NCBI GenBank assembly: GCA_913058575.1
Contig: CAJXRF010000027.1
Location: forward strand, 1-57,939
DNA length: 57,939 nucleotides
Reading direction: 5' to 3'
From: an uncultured Bermanella sp.
Lineage (GTDB): Bacteria; Pseudomonadota; Gammaproteobacteria; Pseudomonadales; Oceanobacteraceae
In this document: one piece after another, positions 7,607 to 19,707 of the stretch
Position numbering within the stretch: the stretch's first letter is position 1
Layout: each line of letters opens with the position of its first letter
Made by a program: the position numbers and the translations under genes
The notes under the pieces: model-generated
The model's database searches: none
Told to the model about the DNA's origin: nothing
Seen by the model: the letters and a program-made list of their open reading frames with translations, nothing else

Positions 7607-9895
7607 ATGATAAAAAATATAAAAAGTGTTTATTCTGATTTGAATTTTCAAAATAGGATGTTGGTAAATCAGTTAATTCGATGGCGCCCATTACCAATGG
7701 TGTTATCAATATGCTGCGCACTAAGTCTCACTGCGTGTGTGGGAGGTAGTTCAAGTAGTGATGATACGGTATCTGAAGAAGCAAATAGTAGTGAGTTGAG
7801 TGATATTGACGTTAATATGTCTGATCTACCTGATTATATTCAATTGAGTGATGACGGAAAGCAATTGTTACGAGGGAAAGTTATTCCAGATGATTTCTAT
7901 GAAATGTCCAGTGTACAAAATTTTTATATTTATTTTGAATCGGACGATTGGTTTAGTGAAGTAGAAACCGCCACCGATGCTGACGAGTATATTTTAGCAA
8001 CGGTTACTTACGATGATGAAATATTTGAAAGTGTGGGGATACAATTTAAAGGCAATACTTCTTACAGAAATACAGATGAGCGAAAATCATTTGGCGTCAA
8101 ATTAGATTACCTAATAGATGGGCAAGATATCGATGGCTATAACACACTGAACTTTAATAATTCAGCAGACGATGCCACTTACATGCGCGAAGTCTTTTAT
8201 GTGAATCAAAGCCGTAAACATATGCCCGTCGCTAATGGTAATTTCATTAATGTTTATGTTAATGATGAGTTTTGGGGGATTTATCCTAATATTCAGCAAT
8301 TAAATAAAGATCACTTAAAGCAATGGTACTTAAGTGACGAAGGGAGCAATTGGCGTGCATCTTCATCGGTGAGCAGTTCTGATGATGGGGATGCGACTCG
8401 CCCTACTAATAGCGCAGGACAAGGCGGAGCTGCAGGGGGGATGAATTTTAATGATGGTACTACGGCTTTGAATTATCTCGGAGATGACTCAAATGATTAT
8501 GAAACCGCATATGAATTAAAGTCAAGTACCTCAGATACGCCTTATGATTACCTTGTCGTGGCGACCCAAGCACTGGATAGCATTACGGCTGAAAACATTG
8601 AAGAAGTGAGTACCACCTTTGATGTTGACGGAGCACTTTGGTTAATTGCCCATGAAATTATTTTTGGTGATGACGATGGGTACATTAGCAAAGGGGCCAT
8701 GGATTATTATGTTTATTATGATATAGCCACAGGGAAACTGGTGCCGGTTGAAAGTGATGGTAACTCTGTCATGAATGCCAATAATGCCTATGATGTATTT
8801 TACCGAATTGATGAAGATATATTTCCGGTTGCCCATAAACTGCTGAATATTCCAGAATTACACCAGCGTTATTTAGCGCACTTTAGAACTATTTTAAGCG
8901 AGTCTTTTGACCCAAGCCTAAGTGATCCCATATTGGATAATTACAAAAGCCTCATTGAGGATGGTGTGGCAGCGGATCCGCACCCGCATGATGGAATAAG
9001 TTATGCTGGTTTTGATGATGCCATTGAGACCGTTAAAGACTTTGTTGCTAGCCGTTATGCTTTATTGGTGAACCATGAAGAAGTTTCATTACAAGGGCCC
9101 AGCATTAGCGATGTTTCTCATAAAGTAAATGGTGAGGTTGTAGAAAACCCTTCATCAGGCCAGTCTCCAACGATCAATGCTTTAGTGGAGCATTCCGAGG
9201 GTGTTAAAGCTGTTTATGCTTATTACGGTATAGGTGTGATGGGAACGTTCACAAAAGTTGAATTATTTGACGACGGTGCCCACGATGATGGCGCAGCCAA
9301 CGATGGTGTTTTTGCCAATAGTATCCCCGCGCAAGCATCGGGTACCTATGTACGTTATTACATTGAGGCCGTTGCTAATGATGATGCTCAAAATTATGGT
9401 AGCGTGAGTTTCTTACCGGTTGGAGCTGAACATGATGTATTTATTTACCGTGTTGCGTTAGAGGTAGTGGATCAAACTGATCTGGTTATCAATGAATTTA
9501 TGGCATCCAATAATAGTACTGCGAGCGACGAAAGTGGTGAATTCGATGACTGGGTTGAAATTTATAATAATTCCAGCGAAGCCATTAACTTACTTGGCTA
9601 TTATCTTTCCGATGACTCTAGCAATTTAAGTAAGTGGGCGTTTCCTGAGACCACCCTCGGTGCGGGTGAATACCTAACACTTTGGCTTGATGAAGATACA
9701 GAGCAGGGTGAAAACCATGTGAGCTTTAAATTATCATCAAGTGGGGAAGATTTACTGCTTTCTAATTCGCAACTGTCGATCATTAATATGGTGACCTTTG
9801 GCCAACAGATAAGTGACATGAGTTTTGGCCGCAGCCCTAATGGAACGGGCGATTTTCAGACCCTCACTCCCAGTGTTGGTGAATCAAACCCTTAG
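7607..9895 (+). CDS. CotH-like lipoprotein with C-terminal lamin-tail domain
   Basis: A 762-residue surface or periplasmic lipoprotein. A long N-region leads to a lipobox (CALSLTAC) and an acidic Ser-rich linker. The CotH-kinase-like domain covers about residues 90-480 (GIQFKGNTSYRNTDERKSFG, then VNDEFWGIYPNIQQLNKDHL, then PVESDGNS, where the usual WDxD metal site has Glu for the first Asp). An immunoglobulin-like segment (about 505-610) and a lamin-tail domain (about 625-760, LVINEFMASNN) follow. Starts at 7607 and 7658 are both possible; the second shortens the odd N-region. CotH proteins phosphorylate spore-coat proteins in Bacillus; the role in Gram-negative bacteria is unclear. Confidence 0.78.
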   Translation: MIKNIKSVYSDLNFQNRMLVNQLIRWRPLPMVLSICCALSLTACVGGSSSSDDTVSEEANSSELSDIDVNMSDLPDYIQLSDDGKQLLRGKVIPDDFYEMSSVQNFYIYFESDDWFSEVETATDADEYILATVTYDDEIFESVGIQFKGNTSYRNTDERKSFGVKLDYLIDGQDIDGYNTLNFNNSADDATYMREVFYVNQSRKHMPVANGNFINVYVNDEFWGIYPNIQQLNKDHLKQWYLSDEGSNWRASSSVSSSDDGDATRPTNSAGQGGAAGGMNFNDGTTALNYLGDDSNDYETAYELKSSTSDTPYDYLVVATQALDSITAENIEEVSTTFDVDGALWLIAHEIIFGDDDGYISKGAMDYYVYYDIATGKLVPVESDGNSVMNANNAYDVFYRIDEDIFPVAHKLLNIPELHQRYLAHFRTILSESFDPSLSDPILDNYKSLIEDGVAADPHPHDGISYAGFDDAIETVKDFVASRYALLVNHEEVSLQGPSISDVSHKVNGEVVENPSSGQSPTINALVEHSEGVKAVYAYYGIGVMGTFTKVELFDDGAHDDGAANDGVFANSIPAQASGTYVRYYIEAVANDDAQNYGSVSFLPVGAEHDVFIYRVALEVVDQTDLVINEFMASNNSTASDESGEFDDWVEIYNNSSEAINLLGYYLSDDSSNLSKWAFPETTLGAGEYLTLWLDEDTEQGENHVSFKLSSSGEDLLLSNSQLSIINMVTFGQQISDMSFGRSPNGTGDFQTLTPSVGESNP

Positions 9896-9908
9896 TCCTT
9901 ACGTTGAA

Positions 9909-9949
9909 AGTTGACCATTTACTTATATTTGGGAAGTAAATGGTCAACT
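9909..9949. terminator. Long perfect hairpin after the CotH-like gene
   Basis: A 16-base perfect stem (9909-9924 and 9934-9949, AGTTGACCATTTACTT and its complement) with a 9-base loop, between convergent genes. No strong T-run follows, so it could be a terminator or an RNA-stabilising hairpin. Confidence 0.65.
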
Positions 9950-10036
9950 GAGTTTAATATATCTGAAATGCCTGCTTTGAACTCTATTCATTTACGGTGG
10001 AATTACCGTACGACTATCAATGTCACTTTTTGATTT

Positions 10037-12001
10037 TTAGGCTGGTGGCGTATAAACCACGTAGTTATTGCGCCCCTGTTGTTTTGCTTGGTACATGGCT
10101 CGGTCAGCAAAGGTGATGAGTTCATCTGGGTCGGTACTGTGTTGGGGGAAATAGGAAATACCAATGCTGCAACTAATGGAAATACTCTTGCCTTGTAATG
10201 AAAAGATTTCGCTTAAAGCTTGAACGAACTTCTGTGCTAATAATTGACTGTTTTGCAGGCTAATAAGTGGGTTAAGTAGCACAATAAATTCATCCCCCCC
10301 AAGACGCGCCACAGTACCGTTTTCAGGTAGTAAATTACTCATACGTTTGGCGCACATTTTAAGTAATTCATCTCCTGTATTGTGGCCATAGGTGTCATTA
10401 ACAGGTTTGAAATCATCTAGGTCAATAAACAAAATGGCCATTTCAATTTGGTTGTTTTTTGAAGATTCAATGGCCCCATTTAATAGCTCATAAAAGTAGT
10501 GGCGATTGGCAAGGGAGGTTAAATGATCGTGGCAAACTTGCTGTCTGAGAGTTTCCTCTAAGCGATTTCGTTCTTGAACGATTAGGGTTTGCTCAAGAAA
10601 CTCGCTAATGGACAATAAAAAAGTTTCGTCATTGAGTCTATATTGAGAATCTAATTGAAAGCTTTGGGCAATGACAAAACCGTGCAAGGCACCTTGTAAA
10701 TATATGGCTGTAATGTAAAGGGAATTGGGTCTTTTATCAGGGTTTATCATTTTCATGAGTACTTGACCCCCTTCAAGGCGATTACCATTTTTAATATCCA
10801 AAACGCCATTGAGTTTTAGCCCCTTGATAAGACTAAATGCATCCTCAATATCTAGTTTTGCTCCGCCTTGATGGGTGTGTGTTGTTTTTATTAGGCTGTC
10901 TATGCAAATGTAAGCATCCTTTGAGTCATTTAACAGCCAAACACTGGCATGATTGACCAAGCAACCGTGCAATACAAACTCCGTAATTTTTCTGGCCGCT
11001 AAGGTAACATCACCTTGTATTAAACAAGGCTCTTTGGCTAGATTAATGAGTAGCTCATTTTGAATGCGTTGGTGCTCTTGGTGATGTTGCAGTTGTAAAT
11101 AAAATCGCTCTAAGCCGGCCAGCATTTGATTAATAGCCTTAGCTACAAGGGTTATTTCATCATTTCCTTGCACGTCAACTAATTTGCCACTGTAACTATT
11201 ATTACCAATATCGGCTAAATTATTACTTAAATTAAGTAAGCGCTTTAACAGTACCCATCGTAAAACCCACAGAACAATGGCAGCAAAAAATACTCCAGCA
11301 AGAGCCAGCAAATAGGTGAAATGTTTCAATGTGTGTAAACCTTGATTAAATACCTGGCGCTTTGAGGTGACTTTAAAATAGCCAAAGGGCTTATTTAATA
11401 AGTCTTTTAATACGCTGATGCCGATAACCTGATTTTCTCCCGAGTACTTAAGCCAATGATGGTCATTAATAAGCGTCATATAGTCCCTAAAGGCTTGCTC
11501 ATGATTGTCTTTAAAGGGGGTATATTTAATGGACAGTAATGTTTGATTCGATAGTTTTTCAATAATTTTCAAATCAAACCGTTTGAGCATGGCCAGATAG
11601 CCAAGCGGTGAACCACTGCCATCACTTTTAACTATTTTATTTGAGCTTAAAAGGTAATGGCTGTTATTAAGCTTCGCGATGCCAGAAAGTCTATTTGAAA
11701 CTGATTGATGGTAATGCTCAAGAATACGTAGTGACGCGCTAGACATTTCAGTGGCCTGCTGATTTTCTAAGTCAAATCCAAACTGCTTTTTAGCTTTTCC
11801 ATCGTTACTTAAATAGATAATGGCTGAGATGTCTAAATCGCTAAAAGTAGAATCTACAATGTTTGATTGCTCATACTTAATGGTAGGGGTGTGCATATAT
11901 TGATAAGTATCATCCCACTCGGCCCAATCGGTCACGATAATTTGAAGCTGATCAAGTTCTCTTTTTAAAGCAGAATCTAAGCGGGTTAAATCGGCACTCA
12001 T
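10037..12001 (-). CDS. Membrane diguanylate cyclase: CHASE4-HAMP-GAF-like-GGDEF
   Basis: From the first standard ATG the product is 654 residues. It starts inside a CHASE4 periplasmic sensor (LDQLQIIVTDWAEWDDTYQYM), then has a transmembrane helix near 225-250, a HAMP linker, a GAF-like region, and a GGDEF domain with intact RLGGDEF. The position for the inhibitory RxxD site reads PENG, so product inhibition is probably absent. It should make c-di-GMP from two GTP. A CHASE4 protein needs a first membrane helix; that helix is encoded in frame just upstream (12002-12148) but without ATG, GTG or TTG. The true start is therefore uncertain (rare start codon, or a frameshift). Confidence 0.85.
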   Translation of the reverse strand: MSADLTRLDSALKRELDQLQIIVTDWAEWDDTYQYMHTPTIKYEQSNIVDSTFSDLDISAIIYLSNDGKAKKQFGFDLENQQATEMSSASLRILEHYHQSVSNRLSGIAKLNNSHYLLSSNKIVKSDGSGSPLGYLAMLKRFDLKIIEKLSNQTLLSIKYTPFKDNHEQAFRDYMTLINDHHWLKYSGENQVIGISVLKDLLNKPFGYFKVTSKRQVFNQGLHTLKHFTYLLALAGVFFAAIVLWVLRWVLLKRLLNLSNNLADIGNNSYSGKLVDVQGNDEITLVAKAINQMLAGLERFYLQLQHHQEHQRIQNELLINLAKEPCLIQGDVTLAARKITEFVLHGCLVNHASVWLLNDSKDAYICIDSLIKTTHTHQGGAKLDIEDAFSLIKGLKLNGVLDIKNGNRLEGGQVLMKMINPDKRPNSLYITAIYLQGALHGFVIAQSFQLDSQYRLNDETFLLSISEFLEQTLIVQERNRLEETLRQQVCHDHLTSLANRHYFYELLNGAIESSKNNQIEMAILFIDLDDFKPVNDTYGHNTGDELLKMCAKRMSNLLPENGTVARLGGDEFIVLLNPLISLQNSQLLAQKFVQALSEIFSLQGKSISISCSIGISYFPQHSTDPDELITFADRAMYQAKQQGRNNYVVYTPPA

Positions 12002-12148
12002 CTGTTGTTGTTCTAGGGCTTCAAAACTGTCCAGTAACAGTACTCGCGTGCCCCAGTAAACCGCCAGTAATAGGGCGATGAGGGAGGTCAGGGTGATCAG
12101 AGCAGTTTTGTAATAAATGTTAATGGCAAGAGCCTGCTTGGTGGGTCT
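12002..12148 (-). other. In-frame N-terminal extension of the diguanylate cyclase, without a standard start
   Basis: Reading the cyclase frame upstream of its first ATG gives an uninterrupted stretch back to TAG at 12149-12151. It encodes a basic N-region and a hydrophobic helix (ALITLTSLIALLLAVYWG), as expected for a CHASE4 receptor. There is no ATG, GTG or TTG in it. An ATT at 12124 has AGG 8 bases upstream. An ATG at 12156 lies in another frame, so a one- or two-base indel would repair the gene. Confidence 0.65.
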
Positions 12149-12194
12149 CTATCCATTTAGTCTAGCAGCAAAAATGCCATAGTAGAGGGTAAGC

Positions 12195-12212
12195 AGCCCC
12201 TAAAAAGGGGCT
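12195..12212. terminator. Small hairpin between fadH and the diguanylate cyclase
   Basis: AGCCCCT (12195-12201) pairs with AGGGGCT (12206-12212) around AAAA. It lies downstream of fadH on the minus strand. The run after it is not T-rich, so it is a weak terminator candidate. Confidence 0.4.
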
Positions 12213-12246
12213 ATTTACCCTAGCTACCGGTGTGGCCTGGGGTGTT

Positions 12247-14331
<2,085 letters not shown>

Positions 14332-14470
14332 TCATTATTTTTCAGGTAAATGACCTAACCTAGCAAATCAGAGATCGAAATGTGTGATTTGGCCAATAAA
14401 TAAGCATACTGCTTAAAAATCGCATTAGAACTTTAAGCTTAGCGCCATTTCATTCTTTATCATGAAGAAT

Positions 14471-14496
14471 CTAATGAGGTTATGCTTGGGCGATAA
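14471..14496 (+). promoter_or_regulatory. Possible sigma-28 (FliA) promoter for the flagellin gene
   Basis: GGCGATAA at 14489-14496 differs by one base from the sigma-28 -10 box GCCGATAA. CTAA at 14471-14474 lies 14 bases upstream, against the usual TAAA-N15. The flagellin start is 28 bases downstream. Confidence 0.42.
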
Positions 14497-14523
14497 TGGT
14501 CATAATGTTGTTTTGGAGAGGGT

Positions 14524-15312
14524 ATGAATGTCACCAATAACCTAGGATCGTCTCGCGCATTAGAGAATGCCCAGCAAACCCAACAAACTCAGTCAGAACG
14601 TATTAGCAGTGCTAAGCGTATTAACAGTGCCAAGGATGATGCCGCAGGCTTAGTGATCAGTACAGGATTAGATACACAAAGCCGATCGTTAACCGCTGCT
14701 CTTAAAAACACTGGCGATGGCATCTCTCGTATTCAAGTGGAGGATGGCGCACTGTCCAGCGTTGGTGAGGACTTACAAAGAATTCGTGAATTAAATGTGC
14801 AGCAGCAAAATGGCACCTTAAATGAAAGTGACCAGCAAGCTTTGCAGTCGGAAATAGATCAGCGAATTGAATCCATTAACTCGACCCTTAAAGATACACA
14901 GTTTAATGACAGGGCCGTGTTTGAAGAAGGGTCGTTAAGCATTCAATCAGGCGCTGATGCGGGGCAGAATATTGAAATAAACCAGCAAGATTTGGCCAGT
15001 CAATTTTCAGAATTAGGATTAACCACCGAGGGAGGCGATTTGGATTTAGATGCAATTGATTCGGCATTGAATCAAGTATCACAACGGCGCAGTGATTTGG
15101 GGGCCACGCAAAGCCGTTTGGAAAGTAATGCAGAGTTTTTAGAATTAAAAAATGTACAAAACCAAAGTACCAACAGCCGCATTAGCGATACTGATTTTGC
15201 TAAAGCCACTGCTGAAAAAAGCAAAGCGGATATACAAAGCAGCGTTATCATTGGTGTTCAGGCGCAGGCCAATCAAAATCAAGAAAACGTATTACGTCTA
15301 TTAAATGGTTAA
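14524..15312 (+). CDS. Orphan flagellin-family protein
   Basis: A 262-residue protein with both flagellin end domains: N-terminal RINSAKDDAAGLVIST and C-terminal QANQNQENVLRLLNG. The middle is short, so the D2/D3 surface domains are nearly absent. No other flagellar gene is nearby; the neighbours are fadH and a hybrid kinase. GGAGAGGG lies before the ATG, and a sigma-28-like promoter is upstream, which suggests late-flagellar regulation. The N-terminus is about five residues shorter than common flagellins and rich in Gln. It may be a minor filament subunit or a secreted flagellin-like protein. Confidence 0.82.
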   Translation: MNVTNNLGSSRALENAQQTQQTQSERISSAKRINSAKDDAAGLVISTGLDTQSRSLTAALKNTGDGISRIQVEDGALSSVGEDLQRIRELNVQQQNGTLNESDQQALQSEIDQRIESINSTLKDTQFNDRAVFEEGSLSIQSGADAGQNIEINQQDLASQFSELGLTTEGGDLDLDAIDSALNQVSQRRSDLGATQSRLESNAEFLELKNVQNQSTNSRISDTDFAKATAEKSKADIQSSVIIGVQAQANQNQENVLRLLNG

Positions 15313-15424
15313 AGGGTGAAAGCAATTAATAGAGGTGCCCTTAATACTCTAATTAGCGCTTTTGCTAAGCTAAGCCTTTGTTATACTTAGAAATGCTAAA
15401 TATCGTTGGTCAATAGGACTCTGC

Positions 15425-18040
15425 ATGGGCAAGGCTCGCCCCCTTATTAAAAAATCGCCCCATATTCGTAATTCTTACATATTGCGCACCACGTCCTGTT
15501 TGGTGGTTTTATCTTTGCACCTAGCTATCTTTTGGGAAGATGACACGGTTGGATTTTGGCAGTGGGCCATCGTTGCAAGTCATACTTTACTTTATCCGCA
15601 TCTCGCTTATTTTTTCTCCCCCCAAGACAAGCAAATGCCGGTTATTCTTTTTGATTCCTTCATGTACGCCTTCTCTTTAGGGTTGTGGGGCTTTAACCCA
15701 TTATTAATGGCGCTTTTTATTAGCAGCACCAATATGACCAATCTTTCAGTGGGGGGATTTCGGGGTTTTAGTCAGGGGCTGGTGTGTCAGCTGCTTGGGT
15801 TAATTGCAGGAGGCATATTTACAGGTTTTGACTATCGAGCCGAAATTTCCAGTACGGCTATGTTGTTTGCAGCGATTGGGTTAGTGGCTTTTACCACTAA
15901 TTTAGGCTGGGTGGTGTTTAAGATTACCAGTAGTTTAAGGCGTAATAAGCAAAGTTTAAGCGCTCGTCAGCAAGACTTGCTGCTCATGAATGAGCTGGCG
16001 GTTACCGTTAATAGTAACCTTGATTTAGACACGGTGATGAAAGGCGTGATGCATACCTTTGAGAAAATTTATCCTTTTGAGTCTTTATATGTGGTGGCCT
16101 ATAACGAGGATCGCAGCAGTTTAAGTATCATTGGCGCTTACGGCAGTGCGGTTAGTGACTACGAAGAAAATGCTTTTAAAGAACTGAATATGGACCCATT
16201 GAAAGACAAAACCAGTATTTTTGTCAGTGGCCTTGAAGATAACCGCATTATTAATATTAGCCAGCTGACACCCGAATGGGTTTCACAAGGGGCAGAATTA
16301 GATAAACAGCTTTATGCTATTAAACCCAGTTGTTCTATTGCTTACTTTCCTGTGTATGTACAAAACGAAGTGGTGGCAGGGGTAGGATTTATTAATTATC
16401 ACCACACCTTTGAACTGAATAAAGCAGATTTAAAACGCATTGGTGAATATTTAGTGCAAGTGGGTACCGCCCTTAAAAATGTCAATATGTACCACAATGC
16501 TCATAAGGCTCGTCAACAAGCGGAGCAAAGCGAACAGGCGAAGAGTTTATTTTTAGCGAACATGAGCCATGAAATTAGAACGCCCATGACCGCGATATTG
16601 GGTTACAGCGAAGCATTATTAGATAAAACTCTGGGCGAAAAACAAAGAAGTGATTTCTTACATACCATTATGCGCAGCGGTAAACATTTACTAACGGTTA
16701 TTAACGATATTTTGGATATTTCAAAGATAGAATCCAGCAACATTGATGTGGAAAGCATAGAAGTAGAGTTAGTGTCTATATTAAGTGACTTAGAAGATTA
16801 CGCCATTTTAAATAGCAAAGAAAAATCACTCAACTTTAAACTGGATATTCAATACCCCATACCTCATGTGATTCAAACGGATCCTACTCGTTTAAAGCAA
16901 GTGCTGTTTAATTTAAGCAACAACGCCATTAAATTCACAAGAGAAGGGTGGGTGAAAATTGAAGTGTATTATCGTGATGAGCAACTTGTATTTAATGTGA
17001 TTGATACGGGTATTGGACTTGATGAATACGAAAAAAGCCGAATCTTTGATGCCTTCATTCAGGCCGACAGTTCTACGACCCGCTTGTTTGGTGGAACTGG
17101 TCTTGGTTTATCCATTTCTAAGAGCCTTGCCCATTTAATGGGGGGGGACTTAACTTTGAAAAGTGAAAAAGGTAAAGGCAGTTGCTTTACCCTAAGCGTG
17201 AATATTGGGCAAATTAATGGGCCTCACCTTATTAGTAGTCCAGCTGCCTTTGATGAATTAACGCAAGTTTACAAACGCTGCGCTCAGGATAAATTAATAC
17301 CAAAATACAAAGGCCAAGTACTGGTTGCTGAAGATAACCCTGAAAACCAAGTGCTCATTGAGAGATTATTAGCACAAGTGGGTTTGAATGTCGTACTGGT
17401 GGAAAACGGAGAGCAAGCGGTTGAGTTGTGTAAAAGCCATGCTTTTGACTTGGTTTTTTTAGACATTCAAATGCCCATAATGGGCGGCAAGGAAGCCTCG
17501 ATAATCATTTCCAAATTATTGCCAAATACACCTCTTATTGCGTTCACTGCCAATATTATGAAGCACCAAAAAGATGAATATATGAGCATGGGCTTTTCAT
17601 CTGTGGTGGCTAAACCCATCGAGCAGGACAATTTGTACGCCGTTTTGCAGCGTTTTTTAAAACAAAAAATGCGAGCCGGAAAAGTGTTAATAGTGGAAGA
17701 CAATTTAGTTAATCAAAAGGTGCTGAGGCAATTTGTATTTAAAGCCCATGATGGATTGGAAATTGTTATTGCTAATCATGGTGAAGAGGCTTTAGAGTTA
17801 GCAAAAGAGTACGCCTTTGATTTAATTTTAATGGATATGGAAATGCCCATTATGGGAGGTTTACAGGCCACTCAAGCATTAAGAGACACTGGGTTTAATG
17901 GCCCCATTTATATGGTGAGCGGAAATATAGATAATGAACACAAACGCCAATGTGAGGCCGCAGGGGCCAATGGCCATTTGAATAAGCCCATCGATAAAAG
18001 TGCTCTAACTGATTTAATTAGTACTATTTTTTCTTCTTAG
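15425..18040 (+). CDS. Hybrid sensor histidine kinase: MASE2-like, GAF, HisKA, HATPase, two receivers
   Basis: An 871-residue membrane kinase. About 160 N-terminal residues form several helices resembling MASE2 ([24 protein letters not shown]). A GAF-like domain follows (about 195-350), then HisKA with His in [11 protein letters not shown] (about 380), a HATPase with N-box NLSNNAIKF and G-box [11 protein letters not shown], and two receivers with phospho-Asp in VFLDIQMP and ILMDMEMP. No HPt domain is present, so a separate phosphotransfer protein is expected. AGGA precedes the ATG by 7 bases. No partner gene is adjacent. Confidence 0.9.
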   Translation: MGKARPLIKKSPHIRNSYILRTTSCLVVLSLHLAIFWEDDTVGFWQWAIVASHTLLYPHLAYFFSPQDKQMPVILFDSFMYAFSLGLWGFNPLLMALFISSTNMTNLSVGGFRGFSQGLVCQLLGLIAGGIFTGFDYRAEISSTAMLFAAIGLVAFTTNLGWVVFKITSSLRRNKQSLSARQQDLLLMNELAVTVNSNLDLDTVMKGVMHTFEKIYPFESLYVVAYNEDRSSLSIIGAYGSAVSDYEENAFKELNMDPLKDKTSIFVSGLEDNRIINISQLTPEWVSQGAELDKQLYAIKPSCSIAYFPVYVQNEVVAGVGFINYHHTFELNKADLKRIGEYLVQVGTALKNVNMYHNAHKARQQAEQSEQAKSLFLANMSHEIRTPMTAILGYSEALLDKTLGEKQRSDFLHTIMRSGKHLLTVINDILDISKIESSNIDVESIEVELVSILSDLEDYAILNSKEKSLNFKLDIQYPIPHVIQTDPTRLKQVLFNLSNNAIKFTREGWVKIEVYYRDEQLVFNVIDTGIGLDEYEKSRIFDAFIQADSSTTRLFGGTGLGLSISKSLAHLMGGDLTLKSEKGKGSCFTLSVNIGQINGPHLISSPAAFDELTQVYKRCAQDKLIPKYKGQVLVAEDNPENQVLIERLLAQVGLNVVLVENGEQAVELCKSHAFDLVFLDIQMPIMGGKEASIIISKLLPNTPLIAFTANIMKHQKDEYMSMGFSSVVAKPIEQDNLYAVLQRFLKQKMRAGKVLIVEDNLVNQKVLRQFVFKAHDGLEIVIANHGEEALELAKEYAFDLILMDMEMPIMGGLQATQALRDTGFNGPIYMVSGNIDNEHKRQCEAAGANGHLNKPIDKSALTDLISTIFSS

Positions 18041-18185
18041 TACCTTGTCTATAGCGCTAGCTGCTCAAAAAAATAATAAATCAATCATAATGGACACAAA
18101 TGGCATAGTCTGCGGTGAGCAGTGGCAGTATGCTGTCCAGATAGCTGCATGAATTGATTGTCATAACAAAAATAAAGGAGCAAGA

Positions 18186-18962
18186 ATGGATATTCAAAAT
18201 AAAATTGCCATTATCACCGGTGGTGCGTCTGGGTTAGGCCTAGGTGCTTGTGAAGAGTTAGTAATAAAAGGCGCTAAGGTTTGTATTTTTGATTTAAATG
18301 AAGAAGCAGCACAACAGGCTGTTGAGGCTTTGGGGCCTGAGAATGCCACTTACGCTAAAGTAAATGTGACGGATGAAGCGTCGGTTGAAGCGGGTATTGA
18401 GCACTGTCTAAACGTATATGGTGAACTGCATATTGTTTTAAACTGTGCAGGCATTGGTCCTCCAGAGAAAGTCATTCATCGCGACGGCGCGCCATTGCCA
18501 TTAGAAAATTTTAAAAAAATTGTCGATATCAATCTATTTGGCAGTTTCAATGTACTGAGTAAGGCCGCCGCGAAAATGGCCACCATGAAACCGCTTAATG
18601 AAGACAATTCTCGCGGTGTGATTATCAATGTGGCCTCTGTTGCTGCCTTTGATGGACAAATTGGTCAGCCAGCCTATGCAGCCAGTAAGGCCGGTATTGT
18701 GGGAATGGCTTTGCCAATTGCAAGAGAGCTAGCTCGCTATGGCATTAGGGTAAACACCATTGCTCCTGGCCTATTTAAAACGCCCTTGGCCATGAGCCTT
18801 CCTGATAATGTGGTAGAAGCCCTTGGCAACAGTGTTGATTACCCAAAACGTTTGGGAAGTCCAACTGAGTTTGGCAAGCTTGTGGTTCATATGGCAGAAA
18901 ATGATTATTTAAATGGCGAGGTGATTCGCCTAGACGGCGCCATACGAATGGCTGCTAAGTAA
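18186..18962 (+). CDS. Short-chain dehydrogenase, 3-hydroxyacyl-CoA dehydrogenase type-2-like
   Basis: A 258-residue SDR with the cofactor loop TGGASGLGLG (residues 11-20), NCAGIG, a catalytic Ser in NVASVAAF and Tyr/Lys in YAASK. The insert around VIHRDGAPLPLENFKKIVDI and the length match the HSD17B10-like 3-hydroxyacyl-CoA dehydrogenases, NAD-dependent enzymes of beta-oxidation. An acidic residue after beta-2 (CIFDLNEE) fits NAD preference. A strong AAAGGAG site precedes the ATG. It is monocistronic. The exact substrate is inferred from family resemblance only. Confidence 0.82.
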   Translation: MDIQNKIAIITGGASGLGLGACEELVIKGAKVCIFDLNEEAAQQAVEALGPENATYAKVNVTDEASVEAGIEHCLNVYGELHIVLNCAGIGPPEKVIHRDGAPLPLENFKKIVDINLFGSFNVLSKAAAKMATMKPLNEDNSRGVIINVASVAAFDGQIGQPAYAASKAGIVGMALPIARELARYGIRVNTIAPGLFKTPLAMSLPDNVVEALGNSVDYPKRLGSPTEFGKLVVHMAENDYLNGEVIRLDGAIRMAAK

Positions 18963-18984
18963 GTGTACAAATGAGATAGAAAAG

Positions 18985-19017
18985 GGGGGCCGCTTCCCCG
19001 TTCAATTTCCGGCCCCC
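18985..19017 (+). terminator. GC-rich hairpin after the SDR gene
   Basis: GGGGGCCG (18985-18992) pairs with CGGCCCCC (19010-19017) around a 17-base loop. There is no good T-run, so function as a terminator is likely but not certain. Confidence 0.55.
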
Positions 19018-19169
19018 TAGTTTACCGTTATTTATTTCCTTACCAATTTTTATAATCCAATTAGTCTTTGTTAATGCATATCTGGGCCGCATAGCACATT
19101 GAGCGATGATTTTAATATGCTAAAGTTCAATGCTTAATCTATTTATGTTTTTTAAAGAGAGTGAGAGAA

Positions 19170-19628
19170 ATGAAAAAAATTCTATTTGTTTCAAGCCTGT
19201 TGTTGGGTTTAGTAGGTTTCCCTGTATGGGCCGAAAGCAACTCGGTAGAAGGGGTTTGGACTACTTTTGATGATGAAACCGGTAAAGCTGATAGCTTGGT
19301 TGAGATTTGGATTGATGACGGTGAACTTAAAGGTAAAGTTATCAAACTCATTGAGCCAGATGAAGAAAACCCTAAATGCAAAGATTGTGATGGAGAGTTT
19401 AAAGATCAGCCTATTTTAGGAATGCAATTTATTTGGGGACTCACAGAAGACGATGGGGTTTGGGATGATGGTAATATTCTAGATCCAGGTAACGGCAGTG
19501 TTTATAGCTCTAAAATTACCGTCATTGAAAATGGCGCTAAACTAGATGTAAGGGGCTATATTGGTTTTGCTTTTGCGGGTCGCTCTACTGTTTGGAGTCG
19601 AGCTGAAGCTGAAATGAAAAAATATTAG
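19170..19628 (+). CDS. DUF2147 family secreted protein
   Basis: About 152 residues with a Sec signal (MKKILFVSSLLLGLVGFPVWA, then ES). The mature part matches the DUF2147 pattern: VEGVWTTFDDETGKADSLVE, a CKDC pair, and a C-terminal GRSTVWSR. Members are small beta-rich periplasmic or outer-membrane proteins of unknown function. An in-frame GTG at 19161 exists, but the ATG at 19170 gives a normal signal peptide and better spacing to GAGAG. A hairpin terminator follows. Confidence 0.85.
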   Translation: MKKILFVSSLLLGLVGFPVWAESNSVEGVWTTFDDETGKADSLVEIWIDDGELKGKVIKLIEPDEENPKCKDCDGEFKDQPILGMQFIWGLTEDDGVWDDGNILDPGNGSVYSSKITVIENGAKLDVRGYIGFAFAGRSTVWSRAEAEMKKY

Positions 19629-19657
19629 AGTGAACTCATTATTTGTAAGTCGATTAT

Positions 19658-19680
19658 AAAGGCCCGAAAGGGTCTTTTTT
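19658..19680 (+). terminator. Rho-independent terminator after the DUF2147 gene
   Basis: AAAGGCCC at 19658-19665 pairs with GGGTCTTT at 19670-19677 (one G-U pair) around GAAA, with a T-run after the stem. Confidence 0.88.
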
Positions 19681-19707
19681 GTGTTTATAGAATGTGTTTT
19701 TTTGGTG

